This document shows, piece after piece, positions 24,501-35,365 of a DNA stretch of 64,000 nt. The stretch spans positions 1 through 64,000 of the forward strand of contig MU858045.1 in assembly GCA_033297075.1 (NCBI GenBank). The letters run 5' to 3'. A program made the translations under genes and the position numbers. Within the stretch, counting starts at the first letter, position 1. The number at the start of each line of letters is the position of its first letter. Below the pieces are notes generated by a model. The model was not told where the DNA came from. It searched no databases and saw only the letters and a program-made list of their open reading frames with translations. The stretch comes from Rhypophila decipiens (taxonomy: Eukaryota > Ascomycota > Sordariomycetes > Sordariales > Naviculisporaceae).

Positions 24501-27500
24501 GATCAAGAATGAGGTATCGTGTATATTGATAATTGGGCTTCGAGGCTTATCAACCGCTTGAAAGGTCTCCAGATGTAAAATGTTTCCGAATGTGGCGAGG
24601 ATTTGGCGGAAGCCCCGATGCAGTGACATTCGCAGAGTAACGATGACCATGTCTCTAGTCCGGGAATTGGTCATGGATACAGACCCAGCTTGCTGACTGA
24701 ATTCGGAGAGAATGAGACGTAGGTAGCCCGGTGATCGGGCAGGCAGGCAAGGCCACGAAGCGAGGTGACATGTAGAAACCTGAACATGGAGTACCAAATA
24801 CGGAGTGATTAAGAATAAAAGGAGGTAATATCCTTCATCCAGACATCCAAGATGGCTGGATTGATCATAAAGACCAGGGCTTTTCATCAATGTTCTCCGG
24901 TGGCGCGAGGTACATCTGCCATCTTGACAAGTTCAGCGCCTTTCTAAGAACTGCAAACGGCATTTCTATCAAGTTGAAAGGGGGCAGATATATCATCACA
25001 AGGCTCGCCGCCTTTTTTCTTACTGAATGTCCTTTTTTAAGTAAACAAATGAGGGTCAAGGGGCATCGCCCAACTTGCCCTTTACTCATCGAGACGCAGC
25101 ACCAGGAAGCCCATCAATCCCAAGGAAAGCAACGACGGAAGGAATCACTCGGAAATTTTCAAAGCCTTAGTCCTGGCCTTCTCATCTTTTCTTTTAACGT
25201 CTTTCTTGGGTATGAGAAGAAGGCGCTTGAAATGACCTCACAGCCTGAAATCCGGGGAAGTCGTCTTTCCATGCTGAAATGACAGTAGAGGTGGGCCACC
25301 AAAGTACATACCGGTAAGACCCAAGTGCCTTGATTTCCCCTCAAACGGAGCCCAATATGGGGTAAAAATGCCTAGGATTGACACTCACTCGACACCTGAC
25401 TTGCGAGTAAAGGAGAGCCCCGGGTCTCATGAGGCTTGGTGTAAAATGCCACGGATGGAACTTAGTCATCCATCAGTACGGGTTATATCCAGCTCATTTC
25501 CTGCAGGTAGGATTTGGAAGGAAGGCCCAGACCACTTAGCTCCCTTTGCTCCCATTGTACCAGACTTCGAAGTAAGGACCAAAAGGGAAATCAGGAAATT
25601 TGAACCCGGAGTTTTGACCAACACCCAACCAGCCAATAAGAAACACGGACGAGCCAAGTACCAGTGGTGTAGAGTAGAGTAACCCGATCCTTAATGACCG
25701 GCCGGTATTTCATATAAGGGGGTATATGGATCCTATAGTACAATATGGTCAGGAACTAAGGATACCCAAAAAGGGGGGCAGGTACTATAACTTGGGGTTC
25801 TGGAATACGGACACGACTCCATCGTCTCCCCTTTTTCTCTCTCTTGGAAACGACATACCACTGGTTGAAGACAAGATTGAGCGGACGGGACGGCACGCAG
25901 GGCAAGGTTCCCCTAGCTCCGGTTACCTTTCCCAGGAGCCAGAAGCAGAGCCGGCAACTTTGGATAAAGTCCACTTGCCTTTCCGGCAAAGTGTCAAGGA
26001 AACAGACTACTGGGATGGGGGTCAAAAGGGACGGACGCGGTAACCGCGGCAATGGCTGCGTGGGGGCGAGAAGGATTGAAGAATTTTGGGATACCAAAAA
26101 AATAAAAAACAGCATCGAGAATCTAATGCCGACCCGGATGTGGAAATGGCCGCCCCCAAGGATCTAACAATAACGCTAAGGTGGTAAGAATTTAAGTCGA
26201 ATTATTTGATCCTTCGCTTTCGCTTTTTTTCCCCTTCGTATCAATAGCCTAAGATGTGTGCTTCGACGCTCGAGGCAAATATGGGGCGTGGATATAAATT
26301 CGAGCGTGATGGAGTGAGGATGGTTTGACTGTGGTGGCAGGAAACGTAATTTACAGCGAGAATCCATTGCCTCGTTTAGGAAAAAGGTAAACAAGGAAAA
26401 CCCCCAATGCACCTTGGCAGGTAAACAGACACTGTAGAGGCCATATGTCTAGGAACGGCAAAACGAAGCGACTGCCCACTGTAATAGGCGCTCAGAAGCC
26501 CAATCAAGAGAAGAGGAATACTTGTGTTCATAAATACCAGGTGTGATAATCTATCGCGAGTTTGGCCCATCCACCATCCCAAGATTCAACGACAGTCTGG
26601 CGTCAGGACCAGAGTCTGGAAGTCCACAGATCAATCTATTATCGGGGCAAGCTACTTAATGTACAATGACGGTTGTCGGTTTCATTGTGAGAATACGCTA
26701 AAATGAAGAGCGAGAACATTGCAGAAAGGAGGACAGTTTCGGAGTGGACAAAGCACAAAGTCTTCAACGCAGTGTATGGCCAGGGACAGGTGCCTAAAGA
26801 AAGGCTAACCGGTGAGATAAGATTTCATCATGATCTGATTAGATTGGTGAAGCCCGGGAGACAAGATCGATCTTATCATCATGCATAAGGTAAGCAAAAG
26901 TACCTAGCCATGGATTGAGCCTAGTAGTAGGAGACCACCTTGTAAATTAAAATAGGAATCACCAAGGCACCAATCGAAGACTTCAGTCACCCATCGCCGA
27001 CTGGCCGGGTAGGTGTACACAGCCAGCACGGGAGAACTGAAGATATGACGCGGAAGCATTGGGACATGGCCGATGTGTCTGTAGAACAGTCATGGGTTTG
27101 TGATCAAGCATACCAAATTGTTCAAGAATTGTGATTGCTTTCTGCTTCAGCATGGATGGCTAGACGGGCATCTCAGAATAAATCCACACTCTGGAAGCAC
27201 TCCAAGCAAGATCTCATCTCAGGGGGAAAAGTCAAGCCGTATAAGAACCAGAGAACGACTGTCATTTCAAGATGAATGGAACGCTGCGGAGATGGCATGG
27301 TGGTCGATTGACGATCATCACCAACCAGAAAGGTTCCCGATGGTGAGAAGATTGACGACATGAAGCAGAAAAATTAGCCACTGCTTAATGGCTAGGAAGA
27401 GCAGTCATGGTTGATGACCAAGAATACAATTTGCACAAGACGGCGTGGATATCGATGATGTTTCTGGTGATTGTCGACTGTTGGAGGAACATGTTCGGGG

Positions 27501-27868
27501 AAGAAAGTTGTCGAGGGAAGAAATTTGAATCCGAAGGGGGGGGGTTTATACTATTTCAGAAGTGGAGACTCTGCGGTGTGGTGAACAACATAAAAGGTAC
27601 GGAACAAGGTGGTTTTTTTATTTTGAAGATGCTGGCTTTCTTCCTCCCGCCAAAACTCTAATACATGTGCTCCACCAGCTCGCTCGCGGCTCTCGCTCCG
27701 GCTCGGTCCCGGCCGGGTGAGGCGTCTGGCCCCTTCCCGTTCTTTCTCTACCAAGAAATGGCTGCTTTTATTCCCTCGGTGTACATAGCGGTCTCGCCGG
27801 CTCATCGGTCATCCACAATGGCCGATCCACTGTCAGAGATAGCAGTAGCATGACCCGTGAATCCCCCT

Positions 27869-29431
27869 CTACACCTTCCACTCATAGCCCGGCCCCTCCA
27901 TTGGCGTGGTCAGGTTGCTGAAGTTCTCGGCATAGACATCGGGATCGGGATCGGCGTCACCATCACTCCCGCTGTCACTTGTTCCTTCCCCGGCCCCGTC
28001 ATAATCCAGTTCACCCACACCGTCGTCCTCTCTTGTATACTCTCCATCATCGTCACCGGCACCGTCAAATCCTCCAACCTGACCACTGTCCAACAAGAAC
28101 CTCTCCCGCTTGCTCTGTGCCTCGGCGTCCCTCTCCGCCACCAACCGCTTGACCAACTCCATAATCTGCAAAGCTGTCTCAAACGCCGATAACTTGCTAA
28201 TGTCCAGCGTTAGACTGTACCCGTTGTTTGAACCTGTTCGTTGACCACCGCCACCATCGCCATGAGAAGATGTGATGATCGGACAAGCCAGGAATAATTG
28301 TCTGGGATGCGGTGCCTGCCCCGTTTGTCTCCCACTGTCACTGTCACCCCCATTCCTATTACCATGTGCCCCGGCACTTGCACCTCCGCGACCACCAAAG
28401 CTAAAACTATGGCTGGATGGTCTTCCACCAGCCCCATTCTTCCTACCGATATCCGGATCGATGCTCACTCCAGAACCCACTGCAGTAGACATGGAGTTAG
28501 GAGAAGCAGAAGGAAGCGCTGTAGACGTGGACGTGGACGTAGATGCAACTGCCGCAGACGTAGCAGACGTAGGACCGGGTGTAGACACTGAGAAGGACAT
28601 GCTTAGTCTATTCTTGTTCTTGGAACTGTACTGTCGCTGGGAACTCTGAGCGCGGCGCATTTTTTCGGTCGGTTCGCAGGACAAAGCAACAGGGATAAAC
28701 AGACGATTTGCCAAGGTAGCTGCTGTGACAAAGGTGGCCAGGGCTGTGTGGCCCATTGGGGTGTCGAACGCGCAGAAGGCAATGATTGCTATTCGGGTGC
28801 TGTTTCCGGGGCTGGATAAAAGGCGGGCTAGTTTCTTCTCGCTGCATGGCGGTTGGGGCGGTTGTGATGGCTTTGTAGACGCAGACGTCGTTGATGGATT
28901 TGGGTTGTCGCTCTTGGTATCGCTGGTGGAAGCGGGAATAGTAAAGGTATGTGACCACGACGAAGCCCAGAGACGTCTTCTCCCTTGTCTCTCATCATCT
29001 TCTGCCTGTTCCGTTTCCTCGGCAACAGCGAGAGCTTGTTCTTCCTCGGCGAAGTAATCGAAATACCCTGGATGTTCGGGGGTCATCAAGGAGAGAGTCG
29101 AGTCCTCATCCCCTTTAACCAGGGCATCTTCATCATCGTCCCTTCCTATGGCCCTTACATCGACAAGCAAGCTCTTGTCTTGCCCCAGAAGTGATGCCAA
29201 ACTCTCGGCCACTGCTTCCTTTCCCACCCCCAGCCCGCCATTTATATACACCAATGGGGCCGGGATCGGTTCCATCGGTCGGCCAAAGATGTCTCGGGGT
29301 GTTAACAGGGCTGGGTCTGGGGCGTTTGCCGCCACTGAGGAGGGCCTTCTTGATGTCGTGATCACATTTGGATTCGCCGTCTTTATCGACGAGGTAGCGT
29401 TAGCGTTCTTGGTGTCGAAAAAGAGCTTCAT
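27869..29431 (-). CDS. Fungal P-loop-like protein, function unknown
   Basis: A single-exon frame of 520 residues. The ATG at 29,431 is the first in frame after an upstream TGA. Near the N-terminus, TPRDIFGRPM is followed by a hydrophobic strand and a Walker A-like loop, GGLGVGKE, at about residues 65-72, then a second strand (SLLVDVR). This is the start expected of a P-loop kinase/NTPase fold. The residue after the loop lysine is Glu instead of the usual Ser/Thr, so Mg-ATP binding may be altered. About residues 210-260 (IAIIAFCAFDTPMG, LFIPVALSCEP) could be later strands of the same fold. The middle is Ser/Thr-rich and low-complexity, and the C-terminus is very acidic with many Gly, Asp and Glu. 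I infer a fungal-specific AAA/kinase-like protein. No substrate can be proposed. An alternative upstream exon cannot be excluded. Confidence 0.7.
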   Translation of the reverse strand: MKLFFDTKNANATSSIKTANPNVITTSRRPSSVAANAPDPALLTPRDIFGRPMEPIPAPLVYINGGLGVGKEAVAESLASLLGQDKSLLVDVRAIGRDDDEDALVKGDEDSTLSLMTPEHPGYFDYFAEEEQALAVAEETEQAEDDERQGRRRLWASSWSHTFTIPASTSDTKSDNPNPSTTSASTKPSQPPQPPCSEKKLARLLSSPGNSTRIAIIAFCAFDTPMGHTALATFVTAATLANRLFIPVALSCEPTEKMRRAQSSQRQYSSKNKNRLSMSFSVSTPGPTSATSAAVASTSTSTSTALPSASPNSMSTAVGSGVSIDPDIGRKNGAGGRPSSHSFSFGGRGGASAGAHGNRNGGDSDSGRQTGQAPHPRQLFLACPIITSSHGDGGGGQRTGSNNGYSLTLDISKLSAFETALQIMELVKRLVAERDAEAQSKRERFLLDSGQVGGFDGAGDDDGEYTREDDGVGELDYDGAGEGTSDSGSDGDADPDPDVYAENFSNLTTPMEGPGYEWKV

Positions 29432-30631
29432 CGGTCCTGAGGATCAAAGGATTGTCGCCAGGATTGTTAGTGGCGGCCGACTCTTCTGGATAATGTGCTT
29501 GCTGATTGTGATTATCGAGGTTGGAGCTTTTGGACATGGAACAAGTCGTCGACGACAGACTGCTCCATGATTCGAGTTGTTGCAGTTCTCCGTTCTCTTT
29601 CCTTCTCAATCGTTCTATGATGTCAAGGTGTCCTGCTGGTTTTCCTGTTGCAGGAGGAGGTGCAGGAAGATAATTATTGGGAAGGTGTGTATGTAAGCTC
29701 TGTAAGAATGGCGGGGAAGCTTAAAAAGTTTAATTTTGAGAAACAGATTCTCACAAATGGCGGTTTTAGTTGGTCTTTGGTTACGACTTACGAGACAGGA
29801 GTGCCACCGCCTTGATAATCGCTAGGATCGGGTACCTTAGCACGCCTGTAGCTTGAAGCTCAGAGCTAGATATCGGGCAACAGACGGCTCTGAATATCTC
29901 ATCGCCCCTTGTTTACTGGTTCGGAGAAGACGAAACTCCAGAGGGACAAGGCAATTAATTATCTAGCTGACCAATGCTGCTGTTAAGCGTCAATCATGCA
30001 ACAGACCGACTCAGTTGTTGTGTGGGTGACACATCCTAGGCCGAACTTAATCGGGTTGAAATCGCCTTTTTTGGGACAATGGGAATCTGGCGATCGCGGT
30101 CGAGACTCTCAACCATTTTTTTGGCTTCTGCGGGGGTTGATTAGTTGATCTATCTGGTGGAGAAAAGCAGAATTTGTTGATTTCAGACGACAAAGCAGCA
30201 GAGAACAGTTTGGCATTGTAGGACGGTTTGTGATGTAAGATGGAGAAAGTCTGAGGTCAATGCATCTGATCATAGTAAACGGTGGTCTTGCATGGATAAA
30301 ACACACTTTGGAATTCAGGCATCAACGTGAGTTTGTTTGCTATACCCATAAAGTCCAGCTGACAAGAGCATAAAGTCAGAGATAAGGTTAGGAAGCAAGT
30401 AGGTAAAAAGAACATACAACTCATTCCTCTAGCTGCCAATTTGTGTCCGCAAATATCCCTTGGACCCTTTAAAAAAAACAGAAACGCAGAAACGCCACGC
30501 CTTTCCGAAATTAGTAAGTATGGGTATTGGTAATGATATGATCAACAATGGATATTGGTGAAGAGAAAAGAGGAGAGGAGTGAAATTAAAGAATTGCTGG
30601 TCCGTCCCGCCAGAGCCCGTCAGCTTCCAGG
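29432..30631. other. Intergenic between two minus-strand genes
   Basis: This holds the presumed promoter of the P-loop-like gene and the 3' flank of the gene upstream of it. A pyrimidine-biased minus-strand stretch just before 29,431 is compatible with a leader. No further gene or RNA was recognised. Confidence 0.5.
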
Positions 30632-31881
30632 TCAAACTTTGCCTCCAAGGTAGAGTATGTTCTCCTTGATTGCCTCGGTTAGCTCGCCTTGTCCGGTGTA
30701 TACATGCGCCACAGTCTGTTTCCACGCTTCCGGATGAGGGAGGGGGAAATCGATGATATCGCCTGTCTGAACATAATCAGACAGAATCAGCGCGGCAATG
30801 ACTGGGAAATAAACACGCGCATATTGCAAATCTGTGTGTGATCCCCGCTGGTTAGCAATCTTTTTTTCGATTTTTGACCCCAAGATTAGCAGAGTGATCG
30901 TGGGTTCGACTTACGAATCGGAACAGTCTTGACAGCCTTGAGGCTTCGAGCAGAAAACCTTTCGGGCTCCCTCTCCGGCTTTGTGGGGTCGTATGGCTGG
31001 GCCTTCCTGTTAGGATAATCGGCCGATTGTCTCCGAGAAGCCGGGGATGTTGGTTCAGGGTCTGGGACGGTGGCTCTGAGTTCATCCATGTCAAACGTCC
31101 GCTCCAGCACAAATGGGCTCCGATTTAGTGCCCGTGGTCTAATGCGAGCGCGGATGGTCAATCGATTTCGACTTCGGTATTCCTTCTCCCGTTCAGCAGC
31201 ATTGTCCTCCACATATGAAGCATCACTCGGTCTGCGGAGTGCAACAGCTGCCACGAAGCAGTCTGCCTCGGAGCCGTTTCCAAGATAGACATGGCCCCAT
31301 GCCTGGAGCTCTTGTTGTCTCCGTTGTCTGGGTCTGGCTACTCGGCGAGGAACGGCAAAAGAAGGCGGCAGAGATCGCCGGCGCTCTGCATAGCTGGCCT
31401 GGTCGGCAGGCCTCGATGGCTCTAGGGGTCTGGAAAGGAGTATAGATCTGGATTCGTCTGCCAGAGTTGGCCGTCTGGAGTAGTCGTAGTCGTACTCCAG
31501 AGGTCTAGGCGGCGAGTGTGAAGAGCGAGAATAAGCATGTGAGTGTGGTGGATATGCGATAGAGGATCGTCTGTCTCTTCCGTTGAGTTCTGTGATGGGC
31601 GCGAGTGACCGAGGAGGCGCAGGGGATGTGGGTGAATCAGGAGGACCCTGCCAGTTTCGTTGGTCAAGTCTGTCGACCATGGCTCTCTCGTGTCGCCTCA
31701 TGGAATGATCGTATTCCCCGGATCGTGGATAGAGGGGACTTGGCATGTTTGGCGATCTTATGCCAGGTGAATAGGCCGAATCACGGGCTGCGTACGGGCT
31801 TGGTGGGTATCCTCCTGATCTTCGCGAGTCCGTCCATAGTGGTTGGAGGTGCGGAGGCCTCAGGCGGGCCTGCGTCTCCAT
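30632..31881 (-). CDS. Conserved fungal protein of unknown function
   Basis: Two exons are inferred on the minus strand: 31881-30915 and 30831-30632, with an 83-bp intron (GTAAGT donor, CTAAC branch-like site, CACAG acceptor). The product is 388 residues. The first half is disordered and rich in Pro, Ser, Arg and Tyr. A folded-looking part follows (GHVYLGNGSEADCFVAAVAL), then RARIRP and a basic segment. The second exon encodes a compact C-terminal domain with a hydrophobic helix (YFPVIAALILSDYV), an acidic-proline loop (IIDFPLPHPEAW) and the ending TEAIKENILYLGG. Splicing joins VPIR to HLQYARVYF and restores a continuous domain, which supports the intron. From memory this ending resembles uncharacterised ascomycete proteins. 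I know no function. The disordered N-terminus plus small C-terminal domain would suit a scaffold or regulator, but that is a guess. Confidence 0.75.
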
Positions 31882-33133
31882 TATCCCTTGCGTTGAAATC
31901 TTTCTTAATCGGCTCTGGAAAGCTAGGCTAAGAATGGAAACTTGAATCAGGAGTTGCTGTTGGTGTCGACAAAAAGGAGCCTTGTGTTGAGTTGGACTGA
32001 GAAACCCAGACAGGTCCCAAGGTCCTTATTCGGAATCCATCAAACCATCTTTTGTATCCCGAGCTCCTTTCTCTGGCTCGTGAAAGACAGAGCTGGATTT
32101 GAAAGCAGGTTCCATCGCCGCGTTGAGTCAGAGATTACGAGCGCCAGACAAAGCTCACAGCGGATTCCAGTACCCATCGCTAGCGAGACAAAGAGAAAAG
32201 ACACTGGAATGCGGCCGCGGATGCCTGCCGTCAGACACTGCGAATTCCCATCTATGACACTGACACCCGGGTAGTATTTAGGGCAAAGCGGTTCCGAACA
32301 AAGAAAACCCGGTCCAGATCATCCGCCACACCGCCAGACGAGAGACATCTTGGAACACACTGGAATATGACGAATGTGAGAGAGGAGATACGGAATATGT
32401 CAAAGTTCCCGCCACGGCTGAGCCATGAATGAAGACTGAGATAGAGAACTAAGGAAGAACGGATCATCTGTCAGCGCCGGTGATAGAGAGCCGCGAATCG
32501 GTGAAAGAGACTGTAATCGTCTAAGGTGACCTGATTGGGCATGTGAGAATCGACGGGATGTTTGAGAACAAGAACTCTCAAAGATAATATGATGGTGACT
32601 TGCAATGTCTTGCACCTTGCAATCTCCCTCAACAACAAAACATATGACAAGGCCCAACCAACATGGTTGAACCCAGGCCTTTGAACCTTGGAGTGCCCAG
32701 AGCTTCCACTGTGCCAAGGATTTTCTTTGTTCGGGAGTCGGTGGTCGGTGAGTGTGGGGCCGAACGCGGCCTGGTGGACCCGGAGATCTGGGGAAGCTGC
32801 CCTGCGCTAGTGGCTCCGCTGCATGCTCTGATTGGTCAACGGCGATCTGGAAACGCGAAATGTGGGGTGGGGGAAGACGCAAAGCTGTCGAAACGTGAGG
32901 CTGACAATTGAACATCGTCACTTCTCAGAGATTGACAACCTGGCTTTTACTGCTGAATCCAGCCAACATTTCGTTTGCTGTAGCATTTCACTTTTTTCTT
33001 CCAAACAACGATGCATTCTTGAGTTTCCAGTTTTAATCCGACCACTCTTTTGACAAACCGCTTCCAATTTTGTTCCTTTCTTCTCCAAACCACTGCGCAT
33101 ATCTCTATCTGTTCATCACTGCAGCTGCCCACC
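31882..33133. other. Divergent promoter region
   Basis: About 1.25 kb separates the start codons of the minus-strand conserved unknown and plus-strand gwt1, so it must contain both promoters. No open frame with domain content was found. The last 200 bp before gwt1 is pyrimidine-rich (TTCTTCTCC-type), as expected of a fungal leader. Confidence 0.55.
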
Positions 33134-34776
33134 ATGGCCGGAGGCAATGCCACTAGCGCAGCCCCAAGCTACAAGCAACTCAAAGAAGAATTCGTCTCAA
33201 ACCTCTCAGGTGGTCCGGTTTCAGAAATCGCTCAAGTTTGCGCTGTTGCACCGGTATGTGAAAATAAACATCAGACATCAACAAAGAACTTTGGCCATAT
33301 TACCCATCAGTTCAAATTAATGAGACATTACATCCGAGCTGACCAAGAGTAATACACCTCGCGCAGATAGTATCTCTCCTTTGGTCCGTCCTCCAAACGC
33401 GACAATCCTTCTTCAAACCATACACACCACTCGCATACGTTGTCGACTTCCTACTCAATGTTGGCGCCCTGCTTCTATCCGTCACATTATACTCATCCGC
33501 CCCGTTACTCCTGAACGTCCTCCTCCTCAGTGCCGCATTCGCCGTCTACATACTCCCTTCACACCTATCCTCGCGAAGGAAAAAGCCTCTGCTACCACCC
33601 GATGTGAAAAAGGCCAAGGTAGCAGTAGGAGGGGCGGGTGCGCAGGGCTCGTCCCAGGGCGTCCTCTCGACCAAGCCTTTCCTCACCAACTACCGGGGCA
33701 ACATGATGGTGGTCACCTGCATCTGCATCCTCGCCGTAGACTTCCGAATCTTCCCGCGCAGGTTCGCAAAGGTCGAGACGTGGGGCACTTCGTTGATGGA
33801 TATGGGCGTCGGGTCGTTTGTCTTTTCGGCGGGGATCGTGGCTGCCCGGCCAGTCTTGAAAGAGCTGGCTGAGAACAAGCCCAGTCCCCTGGGCCCGCGA
33901 CTTGTCAGGTCCGTCCGTCACTCTCTGCCCTTGCTCGCCCTGGGACTCATCCGCCTCCTCAGCGTCAAGGGTCTGGACTATGCAGAACATGTGACCGAGT
34001 ATGGCGTGCACTGGAATTTCTTCTTCACTCTGGGCTTCTTGCCCCCTTTTGTCGCACTCTTTCAGTCGGCGCTCAGGCTCATCCCTTCTTACGAAGGGCT
34101 TGCGATCCTGCTTGGTGTCGTGTATCAGGTGGTTCTTGACAGCACCGACCTCAAGGCCTACATCCTGGCCGGTCCCAGGACGGACTTAATCTCAATGAAC
34201 AGGGAGGGCATCTTTAGCTTCTTTGGCTACCTGGCCATCTTCCTAGCTGGCCAGGGCATGGGCATGGTCGTACTGCCTCGCAACCTCAATCCCAAGAAAC
34301 CCTCCAGCCCCAGCAGCCAAAAGAGGCGACTGTTGCTCACGATGGGGGCATGGTCGCTGGTCTGGACGGCTCTCTACTTTTTCTGCACAGACTTCAAGTA
34401 TGGTGCTGGAGTGGATGTATCGCGCAGGCTGGCCAACCTGCCATACGTCCTCTGGGTCGTGGCGTCCAACACCGCCTTGGTGACTGGCTTTTGCCTCGTC
34501 GACATTTTCTTCTTCCCGTCATTTTACAGCGCCCACGATGCCAGGGCAGAAAAGGAGGTATATGAGACGGCCACGAGCCGTGTCCTCCGGGCCTACAACC
34601 GGAATGGCCTTGTCGTTTTCTTACTGGCCAACTTACTTACCGGTCTGGTCAACATGACGGTGCCGACCTTGGATGTGACCCCCGTGGTGGCTGTGGGAAT
34701 CCTGGTCTTGTATATGGTGACTGTGACTGCAACCGCTGTTGGTCTTGATTTGTATGATATCTCTATCAAGCTCTAG
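33134..34776 (+). CDS. gwt1: GPI-anchored wall transfer protein 1 (GPI inositol acyltransferase)
   Basis: Two exons: 33134-33253 and 33367-34776, with a 113-bp intron (GTATGT donor, GCGCAG acceptor), giving 509 residues. The ATG follows CCACC, a good fungal initiation context. Seen: a soluble N-terminal tail, then about a dozen hydrophobic segments along the whole length, and the family hallmark stretches [42 protein letters not shown] and [18 protein letters not shown]. Family knowledge: Gwt1/PIG-W is an ER multispanning enzyme that acylates the inositol of GlcN-phosphatidylinositol early in GPI-anchor synthesis. It is essential in many fungi and is the target of the gepinacin and fosmanogepix classes. 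The length is normal for the family. Intron 1 after residue 40 is needed to bring in the start codon and first helix. Identification is firm. Confidence 0.95.
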
Positions 34777-34818
34777 ATACCCAAACCTACCGCGGGATGT
34801 GTTTTGATCTTGCATGTA

Positions 34819-34824
34819 AATAAA
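34819..34824 (+). terminator. Likely polyadenylation signal of gwt1
   Basis: AATAAA lies about 43 nt after the gwt1 stop codon. The cleavage site itself is not visible. Confidence 0.45.
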
Positions 34825-35277
34825 AGCAAGCTAGTAACATAATGAGAAGAAATCAAACGCATAGCACCTCCGTTTTTCTGCCGTGAGTGGTTTGGACGCA
34901 TATTCCGGTACTTGGGTTGTACCTTGTCTGCCTAGACAGGATATGACCAAGTCATGTTTGGAGCCATCAACTTTCCATTTGCATGTTCCCAGACTGTTGG
35001 CAGTCAGAGGCTGGATGGACAAATCCGAACAAAGAAATTGTCAACATGATCAATCGCCATTGGCAATTAGCAATGCATGTGTCCGGCTATAATTACGTGG
35101 TCATTTTGCTCTGATTTCCTCGTCATTTGAGGTCCTAGGTCCTATTCTAAATAAAAGAAAAAGTAAATTAATCTAGAACGTAAAACGGAAAAAAGGAAAG
35201 AACACCTAGAGTTGAAAAAAGGTAAAGGAACAAAGCGAAAAAGAAATCAACATCCGCAGGGATGCCCGTGATATTCA
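34825..35277. other. Intergenic, gwt1 to tRNA-Trp
   Basis: Contains the 3' end of gwt1 and the 3' flank of the tRNA gene. An A5 run at 35,238-35,242 reads as T5 on the minus strand, 36 nt past the tRNA, and is a plausible RNA polymerase III stop. Nothing else was recognised. Confidence 0.5.
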
Positions 35278-35365
35278 TGACCCAGACCCGACTTGAACGG
35301 ATAACCTTTCGATGACAACCTTGAACAGCTGGAGTCGAACGCGCTACCAATTACGCTACTAGGCC
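35278..35365 (-). tRNA. tRNA-Trp (CCA), with 15-nt intron
   Basis: The minus strand folds into a full cloverleaf. The acceptor stem is GGCCTAG with CTGGGTC plus discriminator A. The D stem is GCGT/GCGC with loop AATTGGTA. The anticodon stem is TTCGA/TCGAA, and the T arm is ATCCG-TTCAAGT-CGGGT. The anticodon CCA is at 35,330-35,332. A 15-nt intron (35,314-35,328) sits one base 3' of the anticodon, the canonical nuclear tRNA intron position. The mature length is 73 nt before CCA addition. The intragenic A and B boxes look normal. Confidence 0.93.

Larger units (their letters stand above)
18025..27868. other. Long gene-poor stretch
   Basis: Nearly 10 kb without a gene I can support. Frames reach at most about 190 codons and carry no domain. 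Content seen: a 9-bp-arm inverted repeat at 18,642-18,662 and nearby ATCCGTA repeats; one TACGGAGTA motif at 19,623-19,631; a GC-rich patch near 20,800-20,945; a run of 15 G at 21,525-21,539; and two loosely similar segments near 27,085 and 27,400. No transposase, reverse transcriptase or long terminal repeat was recognised. Confidence 0.45.

Noticed and set aside
28272..28649. Plus-strand open frames inside the P-loop-like gene
   Set aside because: They are shadows of the minus-strand coding sequence caused by its low-complexity codons.
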